Positions 33,201 to 38,552 of a DNA stretch of 64,000 nucleotides are shown here, piece by piece. The DNA is from Andalucia godoyi. Lineage: Eukaryota > Discoba > Jakobea > Jakobida > Andaluciidae. The stretch lies in the NCBI GenBank assembly GCA_009859145.1, contig VRVR01000015.1, positions 248,001-312,000 on the forward strand, written 5' to 3'. Position 1 is the stretch's first letter. Each line of letters starts with the position of its first letter. Below the pieces are notes generated by a model. It saw nothing but the letters and a program-made list of their open reading frames with translations, had not been told where the DNA came from and searched no databases. The translations under genes were made by a program, and so were the position numbers.

Positions 33201-36060
33201 GTTCTTAACTTCGGACTCTGGCTTCCTTTCTATGGTCGTTGGCAGCATTCCGCGGTTTGGGGTTTCCTCTTCGCGAGTTCATGTGCAGCACTCGTTGCTT
33301 GTTGACGGCAGAGGTACGTTCACATCTGGCATTTCTGTGCCGGCTGAAGCTGGCATTTCTGTTTCGGACAGTTCGACATACTCTCTGGGAATTTTCCCGT
33401 CAAACGTAACCATCCGCGACTCCACAGCGCCCAGTAAGCGTTTGGAACTGTCGGTGGCGTCTGGCCTGTCGATTCAAGATTCTGCATCTTCGAGCATTGC
33501 AAGAGTCACCGCAGATTCAGTTCTCGTCAATCGTGTGTTTACGAATAACATTACTGCGAATAGCACGAACATGTTCGTTATGGATGTTTCTGCATCGTCT
33601 GGTATGACTCTGTCATTAGGCAGCAGTTCGCGCTTCTCTGTATCGTCCGGTGCCTTTGTCCCGCTTGCAGTTGACGCTTCAGTTGTCACTGTAAACACAA
33701 CTCGCGGGCTGTATGTGGGATCTGCTTCGGCATCGGTGCCAGGGCTTTCTGGCGCAGAGCGATTGATAGTGTCAGGGGATGTGGTTGTCACTGGAACATT
33801 TGATGCTCGTGGAGGACTGAAACTTGTCGGTCTGAATAACTCTCTCTCTGTGGGGGATACGACAATTGTGCAAGAAAGGATTGTTGTCGAAACGTCTGGA
33901 CAAGGTCGATCAACCATTACTGCGGGTAAGATGTCCTTGGTGAATGACACGTTCTCCTCGGTGCTGACTGCGGGGGCTGGCCAAGTTCTCCGTCTCGGAT
34001 CCTCTTCCAATCCTGTTCTGACCGTTACTGCTGGCTTGAATTCTCGAGATGTTGTTGCTGTGTCGGCTGCAGGATCCCTCGTCGTTGGCGGACCTGTCGA
34101 CGGTACTGATTTGTACAATGCTTCCGTGCATGTTTTGGCCGTTGACGGACCTTCGTGGTTTGGTCTCGGAGGTCTCACGATTGCCGGGGACATCTCAATG
34201 CTGAACGTGTCAAACAAGTTGCGGTTCGGAACGGGATCGGAAACTCTGACTGTGGACCGCAGTGGTATTTCTGTGGTGGCTGGTTCGTTGTCCTCTGTTC
34301 ATTCTTCTTCAAGTCTTTCTTTTTCTTCGACTTCCACGAGTTCTCACGTGGATTCCGTTGAGGTAATCTTCTCTTCTTCTACGTCGCAGTCTTCTTTGTC
34401 TGCATCCAATGTTTCGAGTCCTTTGTTGCTGGCGGATTTGGTTTCTTCTCGTTCTTCTATTCTTTCGATTAATGCTTCCAATGCGGTTCAAATCGGTGCT
34501 TCAAGCTCTGGAAGTGTGTCGTTGTTCGGAGACAATCTGTTCGTGCAGTCACATCAGGTTTCCATGAATCCGAGCAATGGAGTTTTGATTGGTTCATCGT
34601 CATCAGGTCGATCATCTGAAGTACTGGTTGTGGATGGTAATGCACTGTTCAAATCAAATGTCAGCTTCTTGGCAGGGATCGTGTCAGGAAACAGCAGCGG
34701 ATTTGGTAGTTTGTCTCAATCTGGACTGCGAGTCGTGGATGGCGGTTCTTCGGCGACTCTGTCTGCGTCCACTCTGAGTGTTTCGACTGTTGTTTCCTCC
34801 AAGCTCGACCTCTCGTCCTTGGCGTCAGACATGCAGTTCCTGGTGAACACGTCTCAGTCGGTTGTGTTCCTTTCCGATTTTGTTCGTATCTTTAATGGCC
34901 CATCCCGTCGAACGTTTTTGCTTGGTGGTACCCCTACGTTGTTTTCGAGCACTGCTCACACGTTTGGAGTAGTGGGTGATTCCGTGTTCCAAGGTTCGAT
35001 TACTGTTGCAGATTCCACTGGGTCCTTCTTCTTGTCTGGTGGACTGATGAGGTCTGGCAGTTACAACTTGTCTCGTACGGATATTCTCAATGCTTCAATC
35101 TCCTCTGTCACGCCCACCGGATCAACGACGATTTCTGGCCCGTCTCTCATGGTGTCGGATGTGTTCCCTGGATCGAGCGTCAACATTTCCTCGTCTGCTA
35201 TTCGCGTTGGACGGTCTGATTCTGCGAACACTGCATCGTTAACGTCTGACGGGTTGAGTGTTTCTAATGGGTCGTTTACGTCCGTTGTGACACGCGATCG
35301 CATTGAAACTTCTACGCTCCTCGGTCCGTCTGCGTTGACCATCACCACATCGGGATCGAGCAATATTGACATTTCCTCTGGCAATCGGGTTACCGTTGCT
35401 TCTGGATCGTCGAAGCTTACCGTTGCGAGTGCCTCGGGTGTGCAAGTCGAGGGAGCGTTTGTGTCCAAGATTTCCAGTGGCCAATCGGTGTCATTCGAAG
35501 TTGTTTCGTCCACCAAGAAGTTGACGTTCAATGGTGATGTCCTCAAGCTCGAGAAGAATCCTTCTACGTATTCAGAGCTGGAAGCAGGATTGTTGACAAC
35601 GACGGCTGTGAGTGTTTCCAATATCTATCCATTATCAGGCAGCGCTCCGGTTTTGGTTACCGCTTCAGCGAGTTCGACATTGGACCCGAATCTGGGCATT
35701 CTGTACCCAGTCTTTGCTTCCGTTGGAGTGTTCGCATTCCAAGGCAACGGCCGTGTCGCTGGAAATGTCACCGTTTCTGCCGTTGGATCTACAAAGTCTC
35801 TGTTGCTGTCCGACAGCCTTATTACGATTTCTAATACTGCGTCGTCAACCTCGGCTACCCTGTCCAGTTCAGTGTTTAACTTCAATTCTGTCTTCGTCCT
35901 CAGTCCCACGATGGTCACCATCGGAAAGGATGCGACCAGCACGTATTTGTCGATCAATGGGTTGGTGAATGAAACAGTTGGTTGCTTTGCTGACGTGCCG
36001 AATGCGAAATGCCTGTATGTGAACATCAATGGAGTGCAACGGACGTTGCTGTATGTGTAA
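12226..36060 (+). CDS. Giant type II membrane protein with about 7700-residue Ser/Val/Gly repeat ectodomain
   Basis: One uninterrupted frame of 7944 codons, without introns. Residues 1-210 are Pro/Ser/Gly-rich and end in a basic patch (RRKR, KKK, HRR). Residues 211-238 form one hydrophobic membrane segment; the positive-inside rule puts the head in the cytosol. The remainder is imperfect repeats of about 140-190 residues. Each contains a strand-like module such as LRVTGTSVFDGSVVAQG, then SSS-rich strands, then a module like SDVIVN...FVIGN..LSVN. Asn-X-Ser/Thr sequons are very frequent; cysteines are very few and mostly occur as close pairs, including one pair near the C terminus (GCFADVPNAKC). 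Near residue 495 a GIGTRVPGSTLDVAGDLTVRG segment resembles the repeats before endosialidase-chaperone domains of bacterial and phage fibre proteins, though no such chaperone is seen at the end. An elongated beta-rich surface fibre or adhesin is the best inference. No known family is recognised. Confidence 0.93.
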   Translation: MSSSNVLKEDTGAASVVTNPLDTGSRRPAAAPSLFSARFSAASKASDTFLPGSGAMSSVQGSALSVRPSLRSPDALLPPLKPPVQPPAVELKSPVPSMPPLPPPLSVADRVAGRSSVAPLPSGYRRGGLAMGGGDGALDSLPDSGTPGAYAQNNASTNGGGADNADGGAFSNVAPMGGSGPMRRKRPTIDEVARQLFDQRMKKKITLHRRAMWVSILLLFLLTGFLFYVTWRFLLIMLSGSAYDSDFKVDGAVTAKSLTVSNSVYAPLISSQSLTVSQPKGTAAQIRLEEGPNSVVLSTSGDAGQRFLLSNGTSSLLVLDFVASSAPFSVVMSPDSSIPSFSISSSSHKSGGGASHAREFWRGVQHQSSSSSTGASMTGYSVQTSAAASVSPLPSGGFTFLGRYLTLGQSMYFDSVSREFAADRLRMLVGSFLLGSSETNISTRSFSLDVKNASVLSSSSFDFRLSEGYSSSSFFGVSLVSGAPAIFVNQSGSVGIGTRVPGSTLDVAGDLTVRGKLFVTNTVSDSGNFQYVVASSGMVTNAITGSANSDIVVKSAPGMGLQVVLAGPPAASSIFSVNDTLIVNSYQKSVSVNNQLTVSSLFSVSTLFSVSQPSNLVLVSGQFETVGSARFRTRSTFDAGFDASGLATISALETSSIRSTASNAPFVISADSGAVVINVSQSLDVGAGILYVSVPNKQVRIGNDSNSNLLIMGTMTIGGNLSVSGFTFMSNVTSTTITQSPIVETNLIRPLNLSTGVIQIESSAGTDVLVNLLPGSSGASGKFIVGNDALIVQSSPASVVARDLTVVGSLLVNGSTNFDQLSIISAVFVGSTGSYFKSADFLVMNASGSSRLLPGSVLTDILTPSSPSDLRFISATNRNITVDIQGTGRFVIASGLFMVSPSSRLLSFGQCGSSTTCADSADFDAVVVFRRLLDVRSTLLMNNSSIVFSTSGSVLNNSGIYYVFGSSTFSVDGNGLLLKNAGASSSLLPTSLSMVSTTSSSSFNASALSTPLVVSNAVLTDRITTSSSLLTIQPRATLLVALNDSSSAARFVVGDTMGLVVFQNRSVVIGGSAPSWLPEASALRVTGTSVFDGSVVAQGISLRNSSQFALNLTSSRISFGSSSTTWSSFSPEYLRLDSVSQNSVHTATSSTFSDALSGVVSSLESAGVSFTSSTDRSLLNASRLAFSGTSPDTVSLNRNGIVVYSAVGVVTVSPTVVSVAEGVMSSAISAGNVTTPVVLSPVIQSTNGSLSIVSAQGSDVIVNPGIAAASSGRFVIGNASVLSVNPGSRSLSFGLAGSSACLNCLTVGVSSSFLSSVNFSSDVYVSQNASVFVGLDGPVVTTISSGQISLRNGSISTVVSHGYVESAAVRATYSWTSDTVFAPLFRSFNGSNIVLQPDASSNLTVSLFDNSSSTFCVAQSGICRFRVFGSGGAVVVGSRQPSSFSLSSGRFLVDGTSVFGGDVYIEQGLVFSSNSSKLLFSDAVRTVSLSSAGFGATSSLTSSSLSETNLLIWTNSSSVMLSSSSLSMSDNNSRSSALSSSGLNVSSSSSSYTSLDGNGIVLFGSGSQSNVTALYVATDRLFSNSIMSRSTSDLSITSSPGRSVLVGFGGVLNVSASAAKVRIGSGVSNQIIMGSDVLEIGGGSVFDGVVRGQQFLAASRLSNYSSNLEDYRLTLLDMVLNISTIISSRSLVIAGSGSDSLAATSSMLVLTNQLHRAQLNASLLSFADTLQSVQVSVERVSATSSSSSAIFTFDGFSVHNIVTNRTMVANSLGVQTADVSSGRVSLLSSGSLQMSSNSSASSILNDSAVVFSGSNYSAVYGKETVLSSPGTNARISSSAVAISSATYASSLSAEGLSTAFIFSPGSRPLSLVPMTGMDVNVNLSSSLFTVYSGTRNLFSVDGNLHTIFVNGPISDSSLQNVSSVVSLTTVGDVLLEGSMFATGNVSLRSSSSRVSIGAVSGPLVEVSSEFLSFSFASDRLLASRFGLMVSATSGNSTISGAGISTPSVSSPLLTSNAAQGLTLQSSSSISVSFNRSSAFQINSALSLSYDALSRGILSIGTSDTVRVVIGNSTAFLSGPSFALSVGGNVSVMNGLFVGNSSLLESGSLTMSANSSRAQLTESALGLYSTSDSSYSQLLANRLVVSSTSSSTTVSADGLLVNKISPQSNRVLSVDLLSSLGIEFLFNASSMYSTFQLNDAFTVALFSRTIAFGSVNASVTSKFFGNVVISGSISISDSIYLNSTFVVGSQSANTTIQLDQIRLLTPRSHLSLTSEGISLGNVSSNLETLITASHISTASVMGSSFANLSIQAQPQTDIVLSSPSGRVVIGSSEFVVVDFRDNTTSRMRVGSADALAGLVNVSAGNEVFSVGGGVVVAGDLRSGGSVQLRGRDTVFFDVTNTDASGHSSLFSARLYNGSLLLREIGNGTVADETMLVTAREIRKGSMVLSPSGLVNVRLAAPSESDLVVSSAAGRSVFVVLAAKANANANVSATDSGVFDVGSGILVVNGTMQRVLVRGEVPSTLRNDGDVLRVNGSVAVDGSLRMSGSVVLLGDQGQSVVQVGSFGSGNGTRIDSSGLQIVQRITANLSSWSWYLAADARSVTVGDDASGRRTRLDSQSVETGTLFASAGQSLVLKSSADHDVVVSLVRNASESRFVIEGSSGVLLTANGSSGVVRIGGDLTDSGILLGGYNARFGVVGNVGVEGSIRVRDDVVIASAGGAVRVGANGTAGPSTSMVAGGLTVSVDGVVRANVSAAGISMLGSDGSTSAVSSSTVQVSTVRADTVIARNGTSGLVIAGGSAGDVTIDVVQNHSVAVGAGALRVWRDVSFANIKMSEDDMVRFTVGNVSGTSLYSATRHMVGISGSVLIGGDLQIGAAFSVNASSGIVSILSDTSVVSLSSSILAMTSSLSNQSIAVSASGLVLVSPQSIARLDSSALQISLVRGVDNSSLTLSTRNGGNVVVELGALTMDNNQGSLLVGDSLLTVSSTRSFVVGSMQKPVSSFFYGSTLFDGSVTFASAVQLGNASSLVFGSGSDYSRLDVSRALFVSGNHTSLLTNAALSFGEGNSTGTIVSNGLILTGVLSSFVNSSLDLRSVNGTISVSLGASGVFAVSGNSFSVNAVSKLISLSGGASGLHAFSSAADRLSVNGNILLQGEFISSGSARLVGASQVLSVEDASMNSSVVVSATGLRMSSNYSGGVYALSVLQADSLTIDTTIVSRTGVVTSKLSSPSGTDLLVQIPDSHVMKVAFGNGTVAGISGSFIVGADRLVVNETEGLVRVGQSSMNAGTYSVLRAHAFRVSGNSSFMDDSEVLGSLTLPSSGSVLRVGSNSSVTTDIKMSGIAVSGVDASGTIVRSFMGANGYSVVGASGSSSVLSSSGLVSSRVGPLSGSDFEIGMIQNATMKILLGNSSVGGGDFSILSGNNSLLSVSGYQNRIVIGHPLGSDANQASVLSVAGVSVFDGDVLLSHNMQLTASAGAITVGNVTSGVFSVVRPTFVRLTFGPTVGQLESGMLSFMSDGQSSSLNASLASVDTAAVMMIRNRNTSGLSILADSNTDVSVVLGTNSTFSVASNVLRAFQHSGVRSVVHVGRLMQGATLCVSNRSVCDSPIAGEEFAISVDGGLYASRTLRIGATVDVDGTLGSLSSTIGYNKTVMSAAGLVVADLNRSRSVVMDSASVIVRGPSDASLLTSTYLRTSTVIAAIGRNLTVVPSDLADVVVDLSSGTSRFIVGSEMIVSPSMSLVEIGSSGRIAGAVNLAVSGNATIRGGLQISSRVEIAEELRITDAYSSGVLSATAHRLLAQNSSGSASLSADGILVTAGGNGSLSTSVMAGVVSTATILGVTGSDLTVSSVTNTSLWLLSPSGRVVIGSSEFVVVDFRDNTTSRMRVGSADALAGLVNVSAGNEVFSVGGGVVVAGDLRSGGSVQLRGRDTVFFDVTNTDASGHSSLFSARLYNGSLLLREIGNGTVADETMLVTAREIRKGSMVLSPSGLVNVRLAAPSESDLVVSSAAGRSVFVVLAAKANANANVSATDSGVFDVGSGILVVNGTMQRVLVRGEVPSTLRNDGDVLRVNGSVAVDGSLRMSGSVVLLGDQGQSVVQVGSFGSGNGTRIDSSGLQIVQRITANLSSWSWYLAADARSVTVGDDASGRRTRLDSQSVETGTLFASAGQSLVLKSSADHDVVVSLVRNASESRFVIEGSSGVLLTANGSSGVVRIGGDLTDSGILLGGYNARFGVVGNVGVEGSIRVRDDVVIASAGGAVRVGANGTAGPSTSMVAGGLTVSVDGVVRANVSAAGISMLGSDGSTSAVSSSTVQVSTVRADTVIARNGTSGLVIAGGSAGDVTIDVVQNHSVAVGAGALRVWRDVSFANIKMSEDDMVRFTVGNVSGTSLYSATRHMVGISGSVLIGGDLQIGAAFSVNASSGIVAVVSAGDSLVLTSSGLSVASVPTAALLDVSSSALRFTNGNASTVVSSYAVSTARLTAPVNGSLSISSGSDVSVNFGSSSGFTVLSANQLYVNASVVSVARTVFDVDSANVSFGGFVYAPTGLQFGKGLYSSEPSSEFVMSSAGRSVSVTYGGISLSSSGLMSTLMLNSSALMFSLNNSFVRLSATSISTPAVFSADGILSISGLAVFNESSKSVRIGTASGLLVDDANSFSSLGGLVNVNATRGSVSIGKVEPDPTKMLYVKGDTLIEGSLFMTGLLDFSLPGAGMSFGGNGTRYSSLDDSKLRLVDGGYESVMTADSLTFRNGSFAVSYLSHGTMSVPRIISLESVTSGTSFTLNLNSTQSAVISLPVRDSLIFRGSSNSSVFELRGPTLSDARSQVQFGSSPSDVSVFVGFNQSSSEVNASTLSLAVGGSSLFYSNMSIFGDVFINGSKTLRISSSGNMVSLDRSRLTMVSPGSSSVLSGSSLSVTNSFQTSIVSPGSIETPSMSSPLWYSASSMSLSAATNITVVIGAQTYAVLGVDNVFDFRKDVRLGTQLLNFAGTSTNIDISHTSMSLTSGSKTSRLRAADLTVDLIGASRLVSRSLDTTIASVVLGDRFVAIGSSAVASSYADDQIVLLAPSINLRHPSSGSTNVTVGGALTVLGPAVFTAGFNLQGGLLVGDMSLQPSFISITNSSLSSRLDANKIYFSDNVRTSRLDVSGLDTPSVVSTYLGSSTSLQIAAQSSIRLDVTSGNISLLENTVISNSTLRFGSTSASFILDIRASTSFRGSVSTVLPVSSSFSVSSDVESIFTVESSGNASRVVFSNGSRPLSVFVGSAGQFIPQGFRSGTSFAVDGYTQLSGALVSVLTDVEIGASNMIRIGQGLNVSQNLLSLSHSGSSVLLSSKSAVFASSAGSTVVNSSHVVATNVIAESVSLSSRIAILNNSESIDVSAREVSVSTVNSSSTLTASQLVFVSNGGSVSSLSSSALLVGSANITLLRAQQILGYDAGLELRPAAGSALRLFVDDSVTAVIGNLVSDLLRVSQNGSQSLFSFSSGSLLRLGDISSSLKSHRFANGSSMQVSGSVLIGSSLFISGDVELNSTSSLQLGDLSLRSGLLSASSNGRSSVVSSSMVNVSSGMSFSAIMDDSVWTPRVRASTKLVLLAPEVVVTDGVTDFISATSSRVQILQYVRVQHTSGLTVASDLIGTYKVDVTPYQLSLTMPGKVTTLTPTSVTTTSFIGSGVQSLVGGAVVDMNSNSMVLRTSTLSISPATDEIVVHAPGGLRIGVSSSFQTNTTIFGNLEVKSSLSIGQDLTLGQNARLAVGSVKLDTDTISSVVGSKNFSLSATGIRFVDAGNSSVLSSMSLTTGSVISSVLSSHDNLNIRSDAAVILQNGLMRVAASAVGLSLSAVPRSSSTSILNVEGNSTFYGSVSIDVAVGESMSLSSNGSVFVSMSASRTFIGNALVLGSASSSTAATILSVGGVSEFFDDVVFSKSVNFSSLSSRIVIGNQSLGSELSASGLQILGNGSLVVSSREIAITDGLQRTTVSASGLVSTGSIDAVSALLRSLIVSVENSSVRVQPSGLIVSDSMSSLEVSASALRLQSQTSESSITSSSITSLLLNSTSVVTSSIVGKNSSDLVLSPSQGKRLVLSLDVSSSQQMVIGTVAHPIIDIVSQNASSDPLVRLGGTTYVSLGRSQSIGNLSSVAGMAFVVDGLSMFAQNVSLSATLRASPGSALVADALSGSSIRVGDGAVFLSSTTNKFASLDSSLLNMSSPTSWSAMSASSITTQSVIVPSISSSASSLSIESTNVLIRSGFTTVMSFTTSTVDVFANIAMGSKKISFLSTDTSKSISVEADTGISVTSGISTSAITGFAVTTATLKTSSVQSVLASSVALSFSADSILLSTVGGTVPSTTASSLFVTTPGGVYIGTSSSKSNMTIEGSLRVTGSLDLAGSLSLSQLASFAIGQVRMASTSVSVVDGNSSSVVNSTHVVVGTIGSATTVSSQSLSTRDVYVERLLPLRASTNLTVAVSGSEWFSVGQQLMVPASGAVLIGASPLSPSEGESLSVVGALVSRRLSVLDSTSVSVNFGLLSDPVFSVSSNASGDVDFVRVGKGSRLSVLSLGSTSSLETLYSSSQFGIYSSRGVVVGNDSVVLGDLVLGGSNSAIKFASGVSSFVLSGSVLSLSDSGANSVILLDSSGLKFVSNNNVSFFNSSGLSSPSISTNRLVSRSESLSISASQLSLASTSRMSFNSVVSIAGSTVEVSSGSMLYIGNSSNFAASGESFVVDGRSRFSGNVSFVSSTVSLLSDSSFVLSSGSLATSVLAGSVYVSGPLGSTSVSGASCALVSADGLSQTTLSPSLLTSSEVRASRVFVSESLSSVASDLQLRPANSSFGVMVDVASPGQFFAVGNSSAVGFSVSTVLNGHVVQMGSTGSRIQFRVGNVSAAVFSPVSTTSASFVSEGSSVLGGSVSILGSAYIRGAGRSLFVGDTDESGIHVSVAGSSIQLLDGSVPAVSAQLLRDRLAFTNGNGFTSQLDARQLNVSTIVSSWLSGSPTASLNISTGSAQNMFLTSDSGFLSMVVGSIPRFGVSSSRVHVQHSLLVDGRGTFTSGISVPAEAGISVSDSSTYSLGIFPSNVTIRDSTAPSKRLELSVASGLSIQDSASSSIARVTADSVLVNRVFTNNITANSTNMFVMDVSASSGMTLSLGSSSRFSVSSGAFVPLAVDASVVTVNTTRGLYVGSASASVPGLSGAERLIVSGDVVVTGTFDARGGLKLVGLNNSLSVGDTTIVQERIVVETSGQGRSTITAGKMSLVNDTFSSVLTAGAGQVLRLGSSSNPVLTVTAGLNSRDVVAVSAAGSLVVGGPVDGTDLYNASVHVLAVDGPSWFGLGGLTIAGDISMLNVSNKLRFGTGSETLTVDRSGISVVAGSLSSVHSSSSLSFSSTSTSSHVDSVEVIFSSSTSQSSLSASNVSSPLLLADLVSSRSSILSINASNAVQIGASSSGSVSLFGDNLFVQSHQVSMNPSNGVLIGSSSSGRSSEVLVVDGNALFKSNVSFLAGIVSGNSSGFGSLSQSGLRVVDGGSSATLSASTLSVSTVVSSKLDLSSLASDMQFLVNTSQSVVFLSDFVRIFNGPSRRTFLLGGTPTLFSSTAHTFGVVGDSVFQGSITVADSTGSFFLSGGLMRSGSYNLSRTDILNASISSVTPTGSTTISGPSLMVSDVFPGSSVNISSSAIRVGRSDSANTASLTSDGLSVSNGSFTSVVTRDRIETSTLLGPSALTITTSGSSNIDISSGNRVTVASGSSKLTVASASGVQVEGAFVSKISSGQSVSFEVVSSTKKLTFNGDVLKLEKNPSTYSELEAGLLTTTAVSVSNIYPLSGSAPVLVTASASSTLDPNLGILYPVFASVGVFAFQGNGRVAGNVTVSAVGSTKSLLLSDSLITISNTASSTSATLSSSVFNFNSVFVLSPTMVTIGKDATSTYLSINGLVNETVGCFADVPNAKCLYVNINGVQRTLLYV
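19198..20879 (+). repeat. 1682-bp internal duplication, copy 1 (in the giant gene)
   Basis: This block appears identical to 23809-25490, at an offset of exactly 4611 bases (1537 codons), so the frame is preserved. It encodes residues about 2325-2884. The match ends sharply: G19197 differs from A23808 on the left, and T20880 differs from C25491 on the right. Elsewhere the repeats in this protein are diverged at DNA level. Confidence 0.95.
23809..25490 (+). repeat. 1682-bp internal duplication, copy 2 (in the giant gene)
   Basis: Second copy of the block at 19198-20879, encoding residues about 3862-4421. I saw no differences on inspection. The two copies are separated by 2929 bases of different repeat sequence, so this is a dispersed in-frame copy rather than a tandem one. 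Confidence 0.95.
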
Positions 36061-36116
36061 ATGCATTTTTCTTGTATTGTCATTTGTGCTCCTGTGCTCC
36101 TTCTTTATCATCGACA

Positions 36117-38237
36117 TTATTGACCATCACCTCTGCTTGGATAGACAGAACCAAAGAGTTCCACGTCCAAAATACTGATGATTCGCATCACCGCAGGAAA
36201 CTGGATTCGGAACGACTGAAATACTGGAGACGGTGCAGGGGAGGAAACGGACAACGCTGGAAGAGAGCATTTCAGCAATACAATGCAAGGAACAGATTCA
36301 AAAACGTCCTCGTCAGCGTATTCGTGAATCCGCTCAAGGTCTGCCGAGCGCATCGGTGTTCGGAGGGCTGCTGCGTTCTTCTTACAGAAAGGAGAGCCCG
36401 GATTCACGGAACCACGGCCGTTCACGTCGATGCTGCGCACATCCGTCACTACTTCCAGCGGTACCGAGGACGGTTCGGAAAATTTGCTGGAAGCGCAGCC
36501 GAAGCATCTGACGCTCGACGACTTTAATCTGCGAGCATGACCGCTGGGAAGGATCAGAGCAACGGACTGAACAGAGACGCAAACAGAAGAAAACGTAAGG
36601 TCCAGCGTGATGGCAGATGCCAGGATCGCCGCAGAGGCTCGTAGGACAACGCAAGAGTCCCATCGGCCGTCAGACAGCATTGCAATATGCCCGTCACAGA
36701 CCAGTGTCGCAGGAGTGTGGAAACCCACAATTCCAGTAATGTTCGGGTTCCTCCACAGGCCGTCCTCTCGCTTTTGCAAAGACGCGCCAGTACTGTTTCC
36801 GCCGTAAGAATACTTAAAAGCGGAGGGACTTCGCAAAGACAGCTGCGTAGCCAGGTCACTCCGGGTGTTGTGGAGTGCACATACAGACAGCGAAGGATCC
36901 GTGTAATTTCCAAGTTCATGTAGGATTCCAGAAAGCGGTTCGCAAAGTTCGCTTTCTTCGAGTATTTTGGAAAACAGCAACTGGGAATCAAAGCTGCTAG
37001 ATAGAGATGCGGTTTCAACGGCATCCGCACTGCGTTTGGCTTGCTTCAGGAGCTTGCGAGATGCTGCGGAAACGGAGATCTCTGGATGGTGTTCCACGGG
37101 ACCCTGGAAGCTCCCCGACATGGAAAGCACTGCCGGAGACAAGAAATCCGAAACAGAAGCATCATCATCATCATCAACAACAACAACACTGTCATCACTG
37201 TCATCACTGTCATCTTGCCGTTGTCCTTCTTCTTGTTCCTGTTCCTGTTCCTGTTCCTGTTCCTGTTCCTGTTCCTGTTCCTGTTCCTGTTCCTGTTCCT
37301 GTTCCTGTTCCTGTTCCTGTTCCTGTTCCTGTTCCTGTTCCTGTTCCTGTTCCTGTTCCTGTTCCTGTTCCTGTTCTTGTCCATTTTGTTGTTGTTTGTG
37401 AGCATGGTTTCGAGTGGATGCGGAGCCTGCTTCGAGCTTACGAGCACGTCGCTTAAATGCGCCGTACACAACGTCTGGATCCATCCAGGGGGCTCGTTCG
37501 GCTTCTGCAATCACCTTGTACGGCAACTCCTCCCAAAGAATGAGTCTCAGAAGCTTTTTTTTGTGCATCCTGTCAATCGACTCGAATCGCATGTCCAGAT
37601 ATGACTTAATTACTGCAAAAACATGCAGTGTGTCTGCGCCGAGTTTCAACGCAGAAGTGCCGATCGCACACAGGACAAGTGGGTGTAACTTTGACCACAG
37701 CGAAACGGGAGAGCACCACAGTGCTCTGAACTGCCTCGCAACACACTTGCTCAACGCCTCAGTCAGGACAGGCAGGTCGTACGCTTGGGCCTCCGAAATC
37801 AAGTGCAGCACCACAGACAAGTCGCTGAATTCAAAAGAAACCTGCGGCTTGCCGTCGCTGTTGGACAGCTCGGAGAGAAGAAATGGGCCCAGGGCGCTGT
37901 AGAACACTTCGAGGATTTCAGGCATCTGAAGTGACTCTGCCACGTAGATCCCGGCTACGAACTCGAGTTCATGGAGTGACAGTTTACCGGAATAGCACCA
38001 TTCGAGAATTCGTTTTGCGACGGACTCGCATTCCGATCGAAGCATGCTTAGCGAGACAGACGACCGATCATGAGACGCAGAGAACATTTCGTGGAAGACC
38101 ACTGATTTCGCACTCAGCACAATTCGGTGTGCATATAGCTCCGAGCTTGGTAGGAGCACTGTCAGGTCGGACAGGAACGAAGATCCGAAAAACGGAGAAT
38201 ACGAAGACTCCTTCACAGCAGATTCATAATGAAACAT
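36117..38237 (-). CDS. BTB/POZ-domain protein with Glu-Gln dipeptide tract
   Basis: A single exon of 706 residues. The BTB fold spans about 20-120: [25 protein letters not shown], then FHEMFS and the helical region ending near VFYSALG. A BACK-like helical segment follows (about 140-265). Residues about 287-336 are a nearly pure Glu-Gln repeat encoded by (GAACAG)n, followed by an Asp/Ser stretch. The C-terminal 330 residues have a globular composition ([18 protein letters not shown]) that I cannot assign. BTB proteins are often Cullin-3 adaptors; that role is possible but not shown. It converges on the giant gene with 56 bases between stops. Confidence 0.85.
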   Translation of the reverse strand: MFHYESAVKESSYSPFFGSSFLSDLTVLLPSSELYAHRIVLSAKSVVFHEMFSASHDRSSVSLSMLRSECESVAKRILEWCYSGKLSLHELEFVAGIYVAESLQMPEILEVFYSALGPFLLSELSNSDGKPQVSFEFSDLSVVLHLISEAQAYDLPVLTEALSKCVARQFRALWCSPVSLWSKLHPLVLCAIGTSALKLGADTLHVFAVIKSYLDMRFESIDRMHKKKLLRLILWEELPYKVIAEAERAPWMDPDVVYGAFKRRARKLEAGSASTRNHAHKQQQNGQEQEQEQEQEQEQEQEQEQEQEQEQEQEQEQEQEQEQEQEQEQEQEQEQEEGQRQDDSDDSDDSVVVVDDDDDASVSDFLSPAVLSMSGSFQGPVEHHPEISVSAASRKLLKQAKRSADAVETASLSSSFDSQLLFSKILEESELCEPLSGILHELGNYTDPSLSVCALHNTRSDLATQLSLRSPSAFKYSYGGNSTGASLQKREDGLWRNPNITGIVGFHTPATLVCDGHIAMLSDGRWDSCVVLRASAAILASAITLDLTFSSVCVSVQSVALILPSGHARRLKSSSVRCFGCASSKFSEPSSVPLEVVTDVRSIDVNGRGSVNPGSPFCKKNAAALRTPMRSADLERIHEYADEDVFESVPCIVLLKCSLPALSVSSPAPSPVFQSFRIQFPAVMRIISILDVELFGSVYPSRGDGQ
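37236..37373. repeat. (TTCCTG)23 hexanucleotide repeat, coding on the minus strand
   Basis: Twenty-three perfect units; on the minus strand they read GAACAG and encode alternating Glu and Gln within the BTB protein. Slippage in whole units keeps the frame. Confidence 0.97.
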
Positions 38238-38552
38238 TTCTCTGTAAGCTCAAGCACACACACTCAGTTACACAGAGGTTCGCACTGCCTATCCCGAGAG
38301 GATGTAGCATGTATGAAAGTGCTGAACTCTTTCCATCCTCCGAGTCGGAAACGCCCAACGCCTCCATTTGTAACCGACCGGGATCGGGAGTTTATCTTAA
38401 TTGCGCAAAGTTCCGTTTGAAAAAACGGCCGTGGTTCGAAATGGGCATTTTTGATATTCGTGAAATGAGCGCCAATTCCCGCCCGTTCTTCTCTGCGTCT
38501 CGCCAGTCCGCCACCCCCGACAGGGCGGCATCATCGCTTCTGTTGTAGACCG
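38238..38552. promoter_or_regulatory. Divergent promoter region (BTB gene / SMYD gene)
   Basis: A 315-base gap lies between two outward-facing start codons, so it must hold both 5' leaders and probably both promoters. A CACACACACTCA stretch lies near the BTB start. No TATA element or other motif can be named with confidence. Confidence 0.4.
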
